A stretch of 64,000 nt of DNA from Polaromonas sp. CG_9.7 (GCF_015752205.1 NZ_JADOVG010000005.1:1-64000), one strand, 5' to 3'. Positions 34,378 to 44,540 are shown, counted from the stretch's first letter. Program-made: numbers and translations. Notes: generated by a model not told the origin, from the letters alone.

Positions 34378-35199
34378 TCAGCCCCTGACAATGCGTCCAA
34401 GTGGTAGTTCGCTGGACTCGACGCACTCAAAACAGCCGCGGGCAACCTGGAAATCCCAGCGCTCCACGCGGCAGGACGGTTGCTCGCCAGGACCATGACA
34501 GCGCAACAGATTGACCGAATTGGGTATTCCGGCACGCACCCGACTGGAAAGCGCAGTGCCCGCCTGAACGCACCAGAGCCGACGCTCCAGCCCATCAAGG
34601 CGCGCTGACAGATCGCACAGTGAAGGCAGGTGAATATGCCCGCCCATGACGATATCGGCGCCTGCCCTTGACCATGCGCGCACGGCAGGTTCCCAGCCGC
34701 GCAGGCGGTCATGCTGGTCCTCGACGTGCATGACATGGACCGGCTGGTGGACCACGACGATGCGCAACTGCCCCGGCACGGAACGGTTCAGTTCGGCCAC
34801 CACCCGCTCAATTTGCGCGCCTGATACCTGGCCGTTCTTGTGCCGCCAGCGGCGCGTCGTCTTCACGCCGACGACATGCAGCCAGGGTGTGGACAACACC
34901 GGCTCGACCACCGGGCCAAACGCCTGGCGAAAGTGCGCATACGGGGTGAAGAAGCGTTGGTAGAGGTTGAGCAATGGAATATCGTGATTTCCGGGTATGA
35001 CCAGCCACTGCGGAATTGCCAGGCTGTCGCAAAAGGCACATGCTTCGGCAAACTGCAACGCTTTGGCGCGTTGCGTGATGTCTCCAGACAGCACCAGCAC
35101 ATCGGGCCGCTGTTCACTGGCCAGTTGCGCCAGTGCATGCATCACGGCCGGCTGAACGGTACCGAAATGCGGATCGGAAATTTGCAGCACGCTGCTCAT
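34378..35199 (-). CDS. Calcineurin-like metallophosphoesterase
   Basis: A 273-residue cytoplasmic phosphoesterase with the five metal-ligand motifs: SDPHFG (D9, H11), SGDIT, PGNHD, a mid-protein VVVHQP, and GGHIH. The best general match is to 3',5'-cAMP-phosphodiesterase-like and Icc-like enzymes, but the substrate is not determined. It lies 25 bp downstream of a diacylglycerol-kinase-like gene, suggesting a shared operon and possibly a phospholipid- or nucleotide-related role. Confidence 0.88.
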   Translation of the reverse strand: MSSVLQISDPHFGTVQPAVMHALAQLASEQRPDVLVLSGDITQRAKALQFAEACAFCDSLAIPQWLVIPGNHDIPLLNLYQRFFTPYAHFRQAFGPVVEPVLSTPWLHVVGVKTTRRWRHKNGQVSGAQIERVVAELNRSVPGQLRIVVVHQPVHVMHVEDQHDRLRGWEPAVRAWSRAGADIVMGGHIHLPSLCDLSARLDGLERRLWCVQAGTALSSRVRAGIPNSVNLLRCHGPGEQPSCRVERWDFQVARGCFECVESSELPLGRIVRG

Positions 35200-35224
35200 G
35201 CGTCAGCCCGGCTCAGGTCATCGC

Positions 35225-36184
35225 TCATTCAATCTCCGCCTCGTCTTGCGGCAAGGGCACCAGCAGCAGCAAAGGCTCAGGCGCCACTTCAAAAACCAGC
35301 GGCGACTGCATCCAGACGATTTCTCCATCAGTGGCCACCTTGATGCGTTTCATCCGGCGCGGCGTCACCGTCAGGCGGCGAAAAGTGAAGCTGCGGATGT
35401 TCTCCGCCTCCCCAAGCCGCCCGAGAACGCCGCGCAGCAACAGGCCAAACAAGGCCAGCGCGCCAATTGGTCGAACCGCCACCGCAGCCATTTGTCCCTG
35501 CCTCACAGCTTCGGCTTGCTGCGCATCAATGCCAGCCTGGACAAGTTGCAGACGGTTGTTGCCGACGAACAGCGTGGGTGTGCGCAAGGACGTGGCCTTG
35601 CCCGCCGATTCAATGCGCAAGTTCAACTGGCCACGGGCCTGCAGTAGCGTCGCAATGCCGGAGACCAAGGCCACAAAGCGGCTGCGCCCGAACTGCTGCT
35701 TCCAGGCTTCGCGGTCCTCCAGCAGCTTGGGATAAAGGCCCACGCTGGCATTGACCAGAAACAACCGGCCATTGACCTTGCCAGCCTGGACCGGCAAAAC
35801 GCGGCCTCGGAGCAGGACACGGGCGGCTTCGCTGCTGTCTTGAGAAATTGCATTGTCCCGACCGAAATAATTGAAGGTGCCCTGGGGAATCACGCCAAAA
35901 GGGCAACCGCTGCCGAGCACCGCATTGGCAACGGCATTGATGGTGCCGTCGCCGCCTGCGGCCACCACCACACCGTGGCGGGCCTTGGCCTGGTCCACGG
36001 CGCGCCTGGCCAGTGTGTCAATCGACTCGCTGCCTTCGCACCGCATGAATTCAAATTCGCGACCGCCCTCTTGAAGCACGCGGCTGATGGTCTGCATTTC
36101 CTCCTCGGCGTCCCGACGGCCCGAGCCTGCGTTGAAGACGATGAAAAGCGGGCCGTGGCGGGCAATTTCCTGGGGGTCGGTCAT
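35225..36184 (-). CDS. Diacylglycerol kinase catalytic-domain lipid kinase (YegS/DgkB-like)
   Basis: A 319-residue protein. The N-terminal NAD-kinase-like domain holds the nucleotide signature AAGGDGTINAV. GTFNYFGRD follows, and the C-terminal beta domain includes ATDGEIV, as in YegS and DgkB, which phosphorylate lipids such as diacylglycerol or phosphatidylglycerol. The likely substrate is a membrane lipid. It is cotranscribed with the downstream metallophosphoesterase. Confidence 0.9.
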   Translation of the reverse strand: MTDPQEIARHGPLFIVFNAGSGRRDAEEEMQTISRVLQEGGREFEFMRCEGSESIDTLARRAVDQAKARHGVVVAAGGDGTINAVANAVLGSGCPFGVIPQGTFNYFGRDNAISQDSSEAARVLLRGRVLPVQAGKVNGRLFLVNASVGLYPKLLEDREAWKQQFGRSRFVALVSGIATLLQARGQLNLRIESAGKATSLRTPTLFVGNNRLQLVQAGIDAQQAEAVRQGQMAAVAVRPIGALALFGLLLRGVLGRLGEAENIRSFTFRRLTVTPRRMKRIKVATDGEIVWMQSPLVFEVAPEPLLLLVPLPQDEAEIE

Positions 36185-36273
36185 GCCGGAAGAATAAACC
36201 GGCGATAGTGCTCACGCTGTCAGCAAAATCCGCTTTTCAAGCAGGTCCTGAAGCTTGCCTTTGTGTGCCACGA

Positions 36274-37002
36274 TCAAGGCCGGGCTGGTGAAGCCAGCAT
36301 CTGCACGGATCCCGAGATATTGACCAGCACTGTGCTCTTTCCCGCCTCGACCGGCACCGGCGCATCGGCCATTTCGGACTTGGCACTCATGGTCATGGCA
36401 CGCATGCGCGGCATTGGACTTTGGTCGTTGGTGTTGATCGAGACCTCGCGCAGGGCATAGCCACCAAAGCCAAAAGCGCTGGATACTTCGCTCGCCTTCG
36501 CCTTGAATCGCTCAATCGCCTGTGCCTGCGCCTCGCCTTCGACCCGGGCGCGTTGTTCACGGCTCAAGGCAAAGCTGACGCCGCCCATGCTCAGTGTCTG
36601 TATCTTGCCTGCTGCGGCGGTGATGCGCGGAAAATCCTTGCCCTCTAGCACCAGTTCGGTGGAGCCTTGCCAACCGTTGATCTTGCCGTCCTTGCCGTAG
36701 CGCGGGTACAGGCTGAAATTGCCAGTGCGCACGTCCATCTGTCCGGGTGATGCAGATTGCCTGGCCTGCGTCAGCGCGGCCTCAAGCGCCTGCCTGAGTT
36801 GCGTCTGGACGGAGCCAGCATCCAGTCCATCACGGCTGGTGGTCAGCGAAATCGACAACAAATCCTGCTGCACCTCAACCGAACCGCTGGCAGAAAGCTG
36901 AGCCACGTTTTTCAGTGTCTCATTTGACAAATTTTGAGCAAATGCGCCAGTTGCGCATACTGCCAATGCACAAGCCGCTATTGATTTAGTAGCATTCAGC
37001 AT
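36274..37002 (-). CDS. Exported SIMPL (DUF541) domain protein
   Basis: A 242-residue protein. The signal peptide (about 1-22, cleavage after AFA) precedes a DUF541/SIMPL domain beginning VAQLSASGSVEVQQDLLSISL and including a YPRYGKDGKINGWQGSTELVLEGKDF core. E. coli YggE is the best-known relative and is associated with oxidative stress phenotypes. It is periplasmic by prediction. It stands alone. Confidence 0.88.
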   Translation of the reverse strand: MLNATKSIAACALAVCATGAFAQNLSNETLKNVAQLSASGSVEVQQDLLSISLTTSRDGLDAGSVQTQLRQALEAALTQARQSASPGQMDVRTGNFSLYPRYGKDGKINGWQGSTELVLEGKDFPRITAAAGKIQTLSMGGVSFALSREQRARVEGEAQAQAIERFKAKASEVSSAFGFGGYALREVSINTNDQSPMPRMRAMTMSAKSEMADAPVPVEAGKSTVLVNISGSVQMLASPARP

Positions 37003-37387
37003 ATTCGTCTGCCTTTCACAAAGTTAAAAAACACGTTCGAGTCATTGAAGGCAAGTCTGTGGTGAAGACCCAAACCCACAGGAAGCCAAACAGCATGTCG
37101 CTGCCTGGCGGCCCTTGTGCGTGCAACCATCCAGCATAAACCCACTGAAACCCGGTAGGCTGCTCGACCCTGCAGCCCCTTTCAAAATGCTACTGTCAAC
37201 GCTAAACACCCCCATTTCTGCCTCTAAAAAAGAAACATTGGCCACAAAGAAACCACCATCATGGGCCCCGACGGCTTAAATGATATAAATAGAAATATTA
37301 GTAATAAAAAGTTTAATTGATTAAAAAAAGAGATATTCGTTTTTTTCCGCCCTCAAAATGGCCTCTGTTACAAATTAAAAGACCATC
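37003..37387. other. Intergenic region upstream of the response regulator
   Basis: 385 bp with no gene. From about 37270 to 37385 it is strongly AT-rich (runs such as AATTGATTAAAAAAAG), unlike the rest of the window, and probably contains the promoter of the two-component pair and of the divergent SIMPL gene. Confidence 0.5.
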
Positions 37388-38125
37388 ATGCTTCAAGCCC
37401 AATCCAATGCTCGCGCCGACAAAATCCTCATTCTTGATGACGACGCACGAATTCGCGACCTGTTGCGCCGCTACCTGGCCCAAGAGGGTTTTGACGTGAT
37501 ATTGGCAGAGGATAGCAAGGCGCTGAACCGCATCATGCTGCGCGACGCGGTAGACCTGATCGTTCTCGACCTGATGATGCCGGGCGAAGACGGCCTGTCG
37601 ATCTGCCGTCGCCTGCGCGCGGCCAATGACCGCACGCCCATCATCATGCTGACAGCCAAAGGCGAGGATGTGGACCGCATCGTTGGACTGGAAGTCGGCG
37701 CTGACGACTACCTGGCAAAGCCTTTCAACCCGCGCGAACTGCTCGCCCGTATCCACGCCGTGCTGCGCCGCAGGCCGACCGCTGAAGTGCCTGGCGCGCC
37801 GTCGAACGACCAGGAAGTCATCACCTTCGGTCCGTTTTCCTTCGACATGAGCCTGCGCACGCTGCAGAAAAATGGCGAGGAACTGCCTTTGACCACCGGC
37901 GAATTTGCCATGCTCAAGACCCTGGTACGCCATCCGCGTCAGCCGCTGTCGCGTGAAAAACTGGCGCAACTGGCACGCGGACGGGAATTTGAGCCTTTTG
38001 ACCGCAGTCTGGATGTGCAGGTGTCGCGCCTGCGCAAGTTGATTGAAACCGATGCTGCGGTCCCGCGCTACATCCAGACCGTCTGGGGAATCGGCTACGT
38101 GTTCGTGCCGGACGGCAACAACTGA
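37388..38125 (+). CDS. ompR: OmpR-type response regulator
   Basis: A 245-residue regulator. The receiver domain has the acidic pocket DDD (17-19), phospho-acceptor Asp61 (LDLMMPGEDG), and KPF. A winged-helix DNA-binding domain ends TVWGIGYVFVP. Sequence and pairing with the adjacent EnvZ-like kinase indicate an OmpR orthologue, responding to envelope or osmotic signals; the target genes are not visible here. AT-rich DNA lies upstream. Confidence 0.9.
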   Translation: MLQAQSNARADKILILDDDARIRDLLRRYLAQEGFDVILAEDSKALNRIMLRDAVDLIVLDLMMPGEDGLSICRRLRAANDRTPIIMLTAKGEDVDRIVGLEVGADDYLAKPFNPRELLARIHAVLRRRPTAEVPGAPSNDQEVITFGPFSFDMSLRTLQKNGEELPLTTGEFAMLKTLVRHPRQPLSREKLAQLARGREFEPFDRSLDVQVSRLRKLIETDAAVPRYIQTVWGIGYVFVPDGNN

Positions 38126-38275
38126 ACTCCATCCGCCTTCATTTGAATTCCGGTCTTGGTCTGCGGAGGGTCAGATCAAGCGTGCTGGTCGAGTGATAAT
38201 CGTCTAATCTCCAGCCAGCGCGCCGTGCCGGGTTCACGGTTCAGTCTGAACTCCGATGACGCTCCCCCCTTTGCC

Positions 38276-39652
38276 ATGCAAACTTCTCGTCCGTCCCTGC
38301 TTGAAACCGAACCTGCACCGCTGGAAGCTCGCCCGCGCCGACGAATCAACCTGTTTTGGCGGACTTTTTTCTATCTGGCATTGCTGCTGTTCGGCTCGAT
38401 CATTGCCTGGGTACAGACATTCCGTGCCCTCGAAACCGGGCCTCGGGCAATTCAAAGTGCACAGCAACTGGCTACCCTGGTCAATACGGCCCGTGTGGCG
38501 CTGCGCTATACCGATCCGATTGGTCGCGGCTTATTGATCAAGACACTGGCAGAGGAAGAGCATGTCCGCATCATGGCGCGCAGTCCGAAGGACGCTTTCG
38601 AGCCTTACATCAGTGATGAATTCGGTGAGAGGATTGCCAATGAACTGACCCGGCGTCTTGGCACTGGCACAGTGGTAGCCGGTGCCATGAACAAAAAGGA
38701 AGGTTTGTGGATCGGCTTTTCCATTGATAACCAAGCGTATTGGCTGCTGACCGATCCTTCCCAATTGGGACCGTCGCGCACCAGCACCTGGGCGATCTGG
38801 CTGGTCACGGCGGCGGCCTTGTCGATGGCCGGTGCGGCAGTGATTGCGCGCTTGATCAACCAGCCGCTCAAACAACTGTCTTTTGCAGCCAGCCGGATGC
38901 GCGATGGCGATTTCGATGCCAGCCGGCTCGATGAGCAGGTGGCAACCAGCGAGGTCCGGGAGGTCAATATTGGCTTTAACCGAATGGCCGCGCAATTGTC
39001 CAAAATCGAGCAGGACCGGGTGGTGATGCTGGCAGGCATTTCGCATGACTTGCGTACCCCGCTGGCACGGCTTCGTCTGGAAACCGAAATGAGTGTGTCT
39101 GACCCTGACGCGCGCCAGCACATGGTGGCAGACATTGCCCAGCTCGATGCCATCATCGACAAATTTCTCGATTACGCCCGGCCTGAACCGGCCCATCTGG
39201 AGCCTATCGTGCTCAATGATGTGATTGCGCAATCGCTGTATTCGGTGGCCGATTACCCGGACATGAACGTTTCCGTCAGCATTCCGGAAAACACGCGGGT
39301 GCTGGCCGACAAGGTTGATCTGTCGCGGGTGATTGCCAACCTGTTGGAAAATTCAAGGCGTTATGGCAGGAGCAGCGACACCGGCATGGCGCATGTGGAC
39401 ATCTCTGCCCGCATCAGCGAGGCCTGGGTGCTGCTGAAAATCCGCGACCATGGCAATGGCGTGGCATCTGATGTGTTGTCCCGGCTTACCAATCCATTTT
39501 TCAGGGGCGATGTTGCCCGTACCGAGGCCACCGGCGCAGGTTTGGGGCTGGCGATAGCCGAAAAAACCGTGCTCCGCATGGGGGGTCTGTTCAGCTTGTC
39601 CAACACCGGCTCCGGCGGCCTGGCAGCGCATATCAAGCTGCGCCGGGGTTAA
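38276..39652 (+). CDS. envZ: EnvZ-like sensor histidine kinase
   Basis: A 458-residue inner-membrane kinase. TM1 is about 30-48, a periplasmic sensor domain of about 120 residues follows, and TM2 is about 172-192. A HAMP segment precedes the phospho-acceptor His257 (GISHDLRTPLARLRLE). N-box NLLENSRRYG and G-boxes DHGNG and GAGLGLAIAE complete the ATPase. The start is ATG 38276, where a Pro/Arg-rich cytoplasmic N-terminus begins. It follows ompR by 150 bp. Confidence 0.9.
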   Translation: MQTSRPSLLETEPAPLEARPRRRINLFWRTFFYLALLLFGSIIAWVQTFRALETGPRAIQSAQQLATLVNTARVALRYTDPIGRGLLIKTLAEEEHVRIMARSPKDAFEPYISDEFGERIANELTRRLGTGTVVAGAMNKKEGLWIGFSIDNQAYWLLTDPSQLGPSRTSTWAIWLVTAAALSMAGAAVIARLINQPLKQLSFAASRMRDGDFDASRLDEQVATSEVREVNIGFNRMAAQLSKIEQDRVVMLAGISHDLRTPLARLRLETEMSVSDPDARQHMVADIAQLDAIIDKFLDYARPEPAHLEPIVLNDVIAQSLYSVADYPDMNVSVSIPENTRVLADKVDLSRVIANLLENSRRYGRSSDTGMAHVDISARISEAWVLLKIRDHGNGVASDVLSRLTNPFFRGDVARTEATGAGLGLAIAEKTVLRMGGLFSLSNTGSGGLAAHIKLRRG

Positions 39653-39680
39653 GCACAGACCGAACCTTCAGGCCTGGCTG

Positions 39681-39745
39681 AATTTATAGTAAAAAAGGCT
39701 TTTCCGCAATCTGCACAAGTATTTACAGCTATCAATAAAGTAGCG
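39681..39745 (-). repeat. Dispersed repeat copy R8
   Basis: On the minus strand: GCTACTTTATTGATAGCTG, then TACTTGTGCAGATTGCGG and AAAAGCCTTTTTTAC. It lies between the convergent envZ and ispF genes, and its first bases encode the last residues and stop of ispF. Confidence 0.8.
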
Positions 39746-40232
39746 CTACAGCGCGTGCTTCCAGGCTCAGGCCTTGGCCTACAGGACCCAGCTTTTCGGC
39801 GGTCTTGGCCTTTACGTTCATCCGGTCTTGCGGCATTCCCAGTGCCTGCGCAATACGCAAGCGCATCGCCGGAATATGTGATGCCAGTTTGGGCGACTGC
39901 GCAATGATGGTGCTGTCAATATTGCCGATGCGCAGGCCGCGTTCAGCCAGCATGCGCCCGGTCTCGCGCAGCAGGACGATCGAGTCGGCGCCCTTGTAGC
40001 GGGCATCAGTGTCAGGGAAATGGCTGCCGATGTCGCCCATTCCCGCCGCACCCAGCAACGCATCGATGATGGCGTGCAGCAGCACATCAGCGTCCGAATG
40101 GCCGAGCAGGCCCAGCGTGTGGGGTACCTCAACACCGCCCAGGATGAGTTTGCGGCCGGGCACCAGCGCGTGCGTGTCCCAGCCTTCGCCGATGCGGAAC
40201 GGAGTAAGCGGCTCAATGGGGTCGGAATTCAT
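39732..40232 (-). CDS. ispF: 2-C-methyl-D-erythritol 2,4-cyclodiphosphate synthase
   Basis: A 166-residue enzyme of the MEP isoprenoid pathway. It has [11 protein letters not shown] (metal ligands Asp and His), [33 protein letters not shown] and [11 protein letters not shown] near the C-terminus, all canonical. The final Leu-Leu-Tyr-stop is encoded by repeat copy R8. It lies 48 bp downstream of ispD, forming an ispDF operon. Confidence 0.96.
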   Translation of the reverse strand: MNSDPIEPLTPFRIGEGWDTHALVPGRKLILGGVEVPHTLGLLGHSDADVLLHAIIDALLGAAGMGDIGSHFPDTDARYKGADSIVLLRETGRMLAERGLRIGNIDSTIIAQSPKLASHIPAMRLRIAQALGMPQDRMNVKAKTAEKLGPVGQGLSLEARAVALLY

Positions 40233-40280
40233 GGATTGGGCTTTCGTGGGGTCAAGAGTGTCGGGGAAACGCGGCAGCAG

Positions 40281-41018
40281 TCAGACCGATTGGCTGCGGT
40301 TCAACAAGATTGCTTCGGCCAGTGCAAAGTCTTCCGGGTACGTCACCTTGAAGTTCTGCGCGCTGCCGGCCACCAGCCGGGGGGCCAGGCCCAGCATTTC
40401 GATGGCGCTGGACTCGTCGGTGACCGATGCGCCAGCCAGCGCAAGCGCCTGCATCAACAGGCCGATGCGAAACATCTGTGGCGTTTGCGCCAGCCATTTG
40501 TCGCTGCGGTCCAGCGTGGCGGCGACTCGGCCCTTGCGTTCGAGCGTGCCTTCGCTTTTCAGTGTGTCCGGCAGCTTGTGTGCCAGCAGGCCACCGACGG
40601 CATCGTGCTGGCAGGCGTCAATCAGCTGGTTGATCTGGCCTGGCGTCACCAGGCAGCGCGCGGCGTCGTGTACGAGTACCCAGTCGTGCGCTTCAGCCCC
40701 GCCTTTAAGCAGCGCCTCCAATCCTTGGCGCACACTGTCGGCGCGGCTGGCGCCACCGCAGGCTGACACGTCGAAACCCGCCTCGGCCATGGAATCCAAA
40801 AAACAGTCGCCAGGTGCCACCACCACCAGTGTTTGCGCCAGCCGCACGACCTGACGGAACGCCGCCAGCGTGTGCAGCACCATCGGCAGGCCGGCAATTT
40901 TCTGGTATTGCTTGGCTTGGCCTGAAAGTGAAGTGCCGGCCCGGCTGCCCTGGCCAGCACAGGGAATCAATGCGAAAAAACGGGTGCTGGAACGGTTTTC
41001 GGCTGCGCTTGTCATCAT
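40281..41018 (-). CDS. ispD: 2-C-methyl-D-erythritol 4-phosphate cytidylyltransferase
   Basis: A 245-residue enzyme making CDP-methylerythritol from CTP in the MEP pathway. The nucleotide-binding loop is PCAGQGSRAGTSLSGQAKQY, with VVVAPGD, GGASRADSVRQGLEAL, VHDAARCLVTPGQI, TDESSAIE and KVTYPEDFALAEA in order. ATG 41018 or the adjacent 41015 is the start. Only 30 bp separate it from the divergent mfd start. Confidence 0.94.
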   Translation of the reverse strand: MMTSAAENRSSTRFFALIPCAGQGSRAGTSLSGQAKQYQKIAGLPMVLHTLAAFRQVVRLAQTLVVVAPGDCFLDSMAEAGFDVSACGGASRADSVRQGLEALLKGGAEAHDWVLVHDAARCLVTPGQINQLIDACQHDAVGGLLAHKLPDTLKSEGTLERKGRVAATLDRSDKWLAQTPQMFRIGLLMQALALAGASVTDESSAIEMLGLAPRLVAGSAQNFKVTYPEDFALAEAILLNRSQSV

Positions 41019-41048
41019 TACTTCATCATAGATTCTAAAATCGGGGCG

Positions 41049-44000
41049 ATGCACCTTCCTTCACTCGTGACCGGCAAACGCTACACCCTGCCCCAACCCA
41101 TTGGTTCTGCCGATGCCCTGCTGCTGGCCCGCCTCGGGCAACGCGAAAAAGCGGCTGGCAAGCTCACCGCCATCGTCACCTCGGACGCCGCCACCGCCCA
41201 GCGCCTGATGGACGAGATGGCGTTTTTTGCGCCTGATCTGCGCTGCGCGCTGTTTCCCGACTGGGAAACCCTGCCTTACGACGCGTTTTCGCCGCACCAG
41301 GATTTGATCAGCGAACGGCTGGCCACGCTCTGGCGCATCCAGCAGCGCAACAAGGACACTGGCGCCGACGTGGTCATCGTGCCGGCCACCACGGCGCTGT
41401 ACCGCCTGGCGCCGCCCAGCTTTCTGGCCGGCTACACCTTTGAGTTCAAGGTCAAGCAAAAGCTCGACGAAGCCAAGCTCAAAGGGCAGCTCACGCTGGC
41501 CGGCTACAGCCACGTCACCCAGGTCGTCAGCCCCGGCGAATACGCGGTGCGCGGCGGGCTGATTGATTTATTCCCGATGGGCTCGCTGGTGCCCTACCGG
41601 GTCGATCTGTTCGACGACGAGATCGACAGCATCCGCACCTTTGACCCTGACACCCAGCGCAGCCTGTACCCGGTGCCCGAAGTGCGACTGCTGCCGGGCC
41701 GCGAGTTTCCGATGGACAACGATGCGCGCGCCAAATTCCGCAACCGCTGGCGCGAACTGCTGGAGGGCGACCCGACCAAGAGCCGCATCTACAAGGACAT
41801 GGGCAACGGCGTCGCCACGGCAGGCATCGAGTATTACCTTCCGCTTTTTTTCGAAGAAACCGCCACCGTGTTCGACTACCTTGGCAAAAATGCCACGGTG
41901 GTGCTGCACGGCGACCTGGAGCCGGCCTTTCAGCGCTTCTGGCAAGACACCAAGGACCGCTACCGGCTGGTGAAAGACGCGCCCGACCGCCCCGCACTGC
42001 CGCCCGAGTCGCTGTTTTTAAGCGCCGAGCAGTTTTATTCGCGCGCCAATGACTATCCGCAGTTGGCGTTGCGCGGCACGGTTGAAGACGTTGCCGACAA
42101 CGCGCAGATTCAAAAGCTCAGTGAAATGGCCGTGGTGCGCGGCGCCGAAGACCCGCTGGCCGGCCTCAAGCGCCACGCCAAAAACACCGCCCATCGCGTG
42201 CTGGTGCTGGCCGAAAGCGCCGGCCGGCGCGAAAGCCTGCTTGATTTTCTGCGCGCAAGCAACCTCAGCCCACCGGCCTTCGATTCGCTCGAAGACTTCC
42301 AGACGAGTAGCGAGAAGATCGGCATTGCCACCGCCGCGCTGAACACCGGTTTCAGCTGGCTTGAAGAAAGCATTGATTTCGTCACCGAGACCGAGCTGTT
42401 CGCCGCAGGCCCCACAACACGCCGGCGCAACAAACGGCAGGAGCAGGTCAGCGACGTCGAAGCGCTGATCAAGGACTTGTCCGAACTTCGCATCGGCGAC
42501 CCGGTGGTGCACAGCGCCCACGGCATTGGCCGCTACCAGGGATTGATCAACCTGGACCTGGGCGAGAAAAATTCGGACGGATCCCCTGCGGTGCAGGAAT
42601 TTTTGCATCTGGAATATGCCGACAAGGCCACGCTGTACGTGCCGGTCAGCCAGTTGCACCAAATCAGCCGCTACACCGGCGTCAGTGCCGAAGAAGCGCC
42701 ATTGCACCGGCTGGGCAGCGGCCAGTGGGAAAAAGCCAAGCGCAAGGCCGCCGAGCAAATCCGCGATTCCGCCGCCGAACTGCTCAACATCTATGCCCGC
42801 CGCGCCGCGCGCGAAGGCCACGCCTTTCGTTATTCGCCGGGCGACTACGAGGTTTTTGCCAACGACTTCGGCTTTGACGAAACCCCCGACCAGCGCGCTG
42901 CGATCCACGCCGTGATCCAGGACATGATCAGCCCGCGCCCGATGGACCGGCTGGTTTGCGGCGACGTGGGTTTCGGCAAAACCGAAGTGGCGTTGCGCGC
43001 CGCCTTCATTGCCATCACCGGCGGCAAGCAGGTCGCCTTGCTCGCCCCGACCACGCTGCTGGCCGAGCAGCATTACCAGACGCTGGTGGACCGCTTTGCC
43101 AAGTGGCCGGTCCGGGTCGCCGAAATGAGCCGATTCCGTTCGGCCAAGGAAATCACCGCCGCCATCAAGGGCCTGGCAGAAGGCACGGTCGATATTGTCG
43201 TCGGCACGCACAAGCTGCTAAGCCAGGACGTGAAGTTCAAGCAACTGGGCTTGCTCATCATTGACGAGGAACACCGTTTTGGCGTGCGCCACAAAGAGGC
43301 CATGAAAGCCATGCGCGCCGAGATCGATGTGCTCACGCTGACCGCCACGCCAATTCCGCGAACGTTGGGCATGGCGCTTGAAGGCTTGAGGGATTTAAGC
43401 GTGATTGCGACCGCCCCGCAACGCCGGCTCGCGATCAAGACCTTTGTGCGCACCGAAGGCAACGGCGTGATCCGCGAGGCCGTGCTGCGCGAGTTGAAGC
43501 GCGGCGGCCAGGTTTATTTCCTGCACAACGAAGTCGACACGATTCAAAACCGCCGCGAGAAGCTTGAGTTGCTGCTGCCCGAAGCGCGCATTGCCGTCGC
43601 CCATGGCCAGATGCCCGAGCGCGAACTGGAACGCGTGATGAAGGACTTCGTGGCCCAGCGCTTCAATGTGCTGCTGTGCTCGACCATCATCGAAACCGGC
43701 ATTGACGTGCCCAGCGCCAACACCATCTTGATGAGCCGCGCCGACAAGTTCGGCCTGGCGCAGTTGCACCAGTTGCGCGGCCGCGTCGGCCGAAGCCACC
43801 ACCAGGCCTATGCCTATTTGATGGTGCCGGATCTTGAAGGCCTGACCAAGCAAGCCAGTCAGCGGCTGGACGCGATTCAGCAGATGGAAGAACTTGGCTC
43901 GGGCTTTTACCTGGCGATGCACGACCTGGAAATTCGTGGCACCGGCGAAGTGCTGGGCGAAAACCAGAGCGGCAACATGCTGGAAATCGGCTTTCAGCTC

Positions 44001-44540
44001 TACAACGAGATGCTGAGCGAAGCGGTGGCGTCCCTGAAGGCAGGCCACGAACCAGACTTGCTGTCGCCGCTCGGCGCCACGACCGAGATCAACCTGCATG
44101 CCCCGGCGTTGCTGCCAAACGACTTTTGCGGCGACGTGCATTTGCGCCTGTCGTTCTACAAAAAGCTCGCCACGGCCAAAAAGACCGAGCAGATCGACGC
44201 GTTGCTGGAAGAAATCGTCGACCGATTCGGCAAGCTGCCCGCGCAGGCCCAGACGCTGATCGACGTGCACCGCCTGCGCGTGATTGCCAAGCCCTACGGC
44301 GTGGTCAAGGTCGATGCATCGCCTGCCGCCATCACCATCACCTTCAAGAAAGACCCCCCCATTGACGCCATGGCCATCATCCACCTGATCCAGAAAAACA
44401 AGCACATCAAGCTGGCTGGCAACGACAAGCTGCGCATCGAGCGCGCCCTGCCCGACGCCAAAGACCGGGCGCAAATGGTGCGCGATGTGCTGCGCAGTCT
44501 GGGACAGCCGCAAAAAGAAGAGGCCATGCTGGCGCTATGA
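41049..44540 (+). CDS. mfd: Transcription-repair coupling factor
   Basis: A 1163-residue ATPase that removes RNA polymerase stalled at DNA lesions and recruits UvrA. The N-terminal UvrB-like module is about 20-330, and the RNA-polymerase-interacting CarD-like domain is about 480-550 (IGDPVVHSAHGIGRY). Superfamily 2 motor motifs include GDVGFGKTE near 638, DEEH near 738 and the TRG region IRGTGEVLG. A C-terminal autoinhibitory domain ends it. Length is normal. Its stop overlaps the following DUF1016 start by 4 bp. Confidence 0.97.
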   Translation: MHLPSLVTGKRYTLPQPIGSADALLLARLGQREKAAGKLTAIVTSDAATAQRLMDEMAFFAPDLRCALFPDWETLPYDAFSPHQDLISERLATLWRIQQRNKDTGADVVIVPATTALYRLAPPSFLAGYTFEFKVKQKLDEAKLKGQLTLAGYSHVTQVVSPGEYAVRGGLIDLFPMGSLVPYRVDLFDDEIDSIRTFDPDTQRSLYPVPEVRLLPGREFPMDNDARAKFRNRWRELLEGDPTKSRIYKDMGNGVATAGIEYYLPLFFEETATVFDYLGKNATVVLHGDLEPAFQRFWQDTKDRYRLVKDAPDRPALPPESLFLSAEQFYSRANDYPQLALRGTVEDVADNAQIQKLSEMAVVRGAEDPLAGLKRHAKNTAHRVLVLAESAGRRESLLDFLRASNLSPPAFDSLEDFQTSSEKIGIATAALNTGFSWLEESIDFVTETELFAAGPTTRRRNKRQEQVSDVEALIKDLSELRIGDPVVHSAHGIGRYQGLINLDLGEKNSDGSPAVQEFLHLEYADKATLYVPVSQLHQISRYTGVSAEEAPLHRLGSGQWEKAKRKAAEQIRDSAAELLNIYARRAAREGHAFRYSPGDYEVFANDFGFDETPDQRAAIHAVIQDMISPRPMDRLVCGDVGFGKTEVALRAAFIAITGGKQVALLAPTTLLAEQHYQTLVDRFAKWPVRVAEMSRFRSAKEITAAIKGLAEGTVDIVVGTHKLLSQDVKFKQLGLLIIDEEHRFGVRHKEAMKAMRAEIDVLTLTATPIPRTLGMALEGLRDLSVIATAPQRRLAIKTFVRTEGNGVIREAVLRELKRGGQVYFLHNEVDTIQNRREKLELLLPEARIAVAHGQMPERELERVMKDFVAQRFNVLLCSTIIETGIDVPSANTILMSRADKFGLAQLHQLRGRVGRSHHQAYAYLMVPDLEGLTKQASQRLDAIQQMEELGSGFYLAMHDLEIRGTGEVLGENQSGNMLEIGFQLYNEMLSEAVASLKAGHEPDLLSPLGATTEINLHAPALLPNDFCGDVHLRLSFYKKLATAKKTEQIDALLEEIVDRFGKLPAQAQTLIDVHRLRVIAKPYGVVKVDASPAAITITFKKDPPIDAMAIIHLIQKNKHIKLAGNDKLRIERALPDAKDRAQMVRDVLRSLGQPQKEEAMLAL

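Noticed and set aside
37042..37245. 67-residue minus-strand frame upstream of ompR
   Set aside because: Cysteine/serine-rich random-looking product without start signals.
42018..43211. 397-codon open frame antisense to mfd
   Set aside because: Lies across the mfd helicase motifs and lacks any domain of its own.
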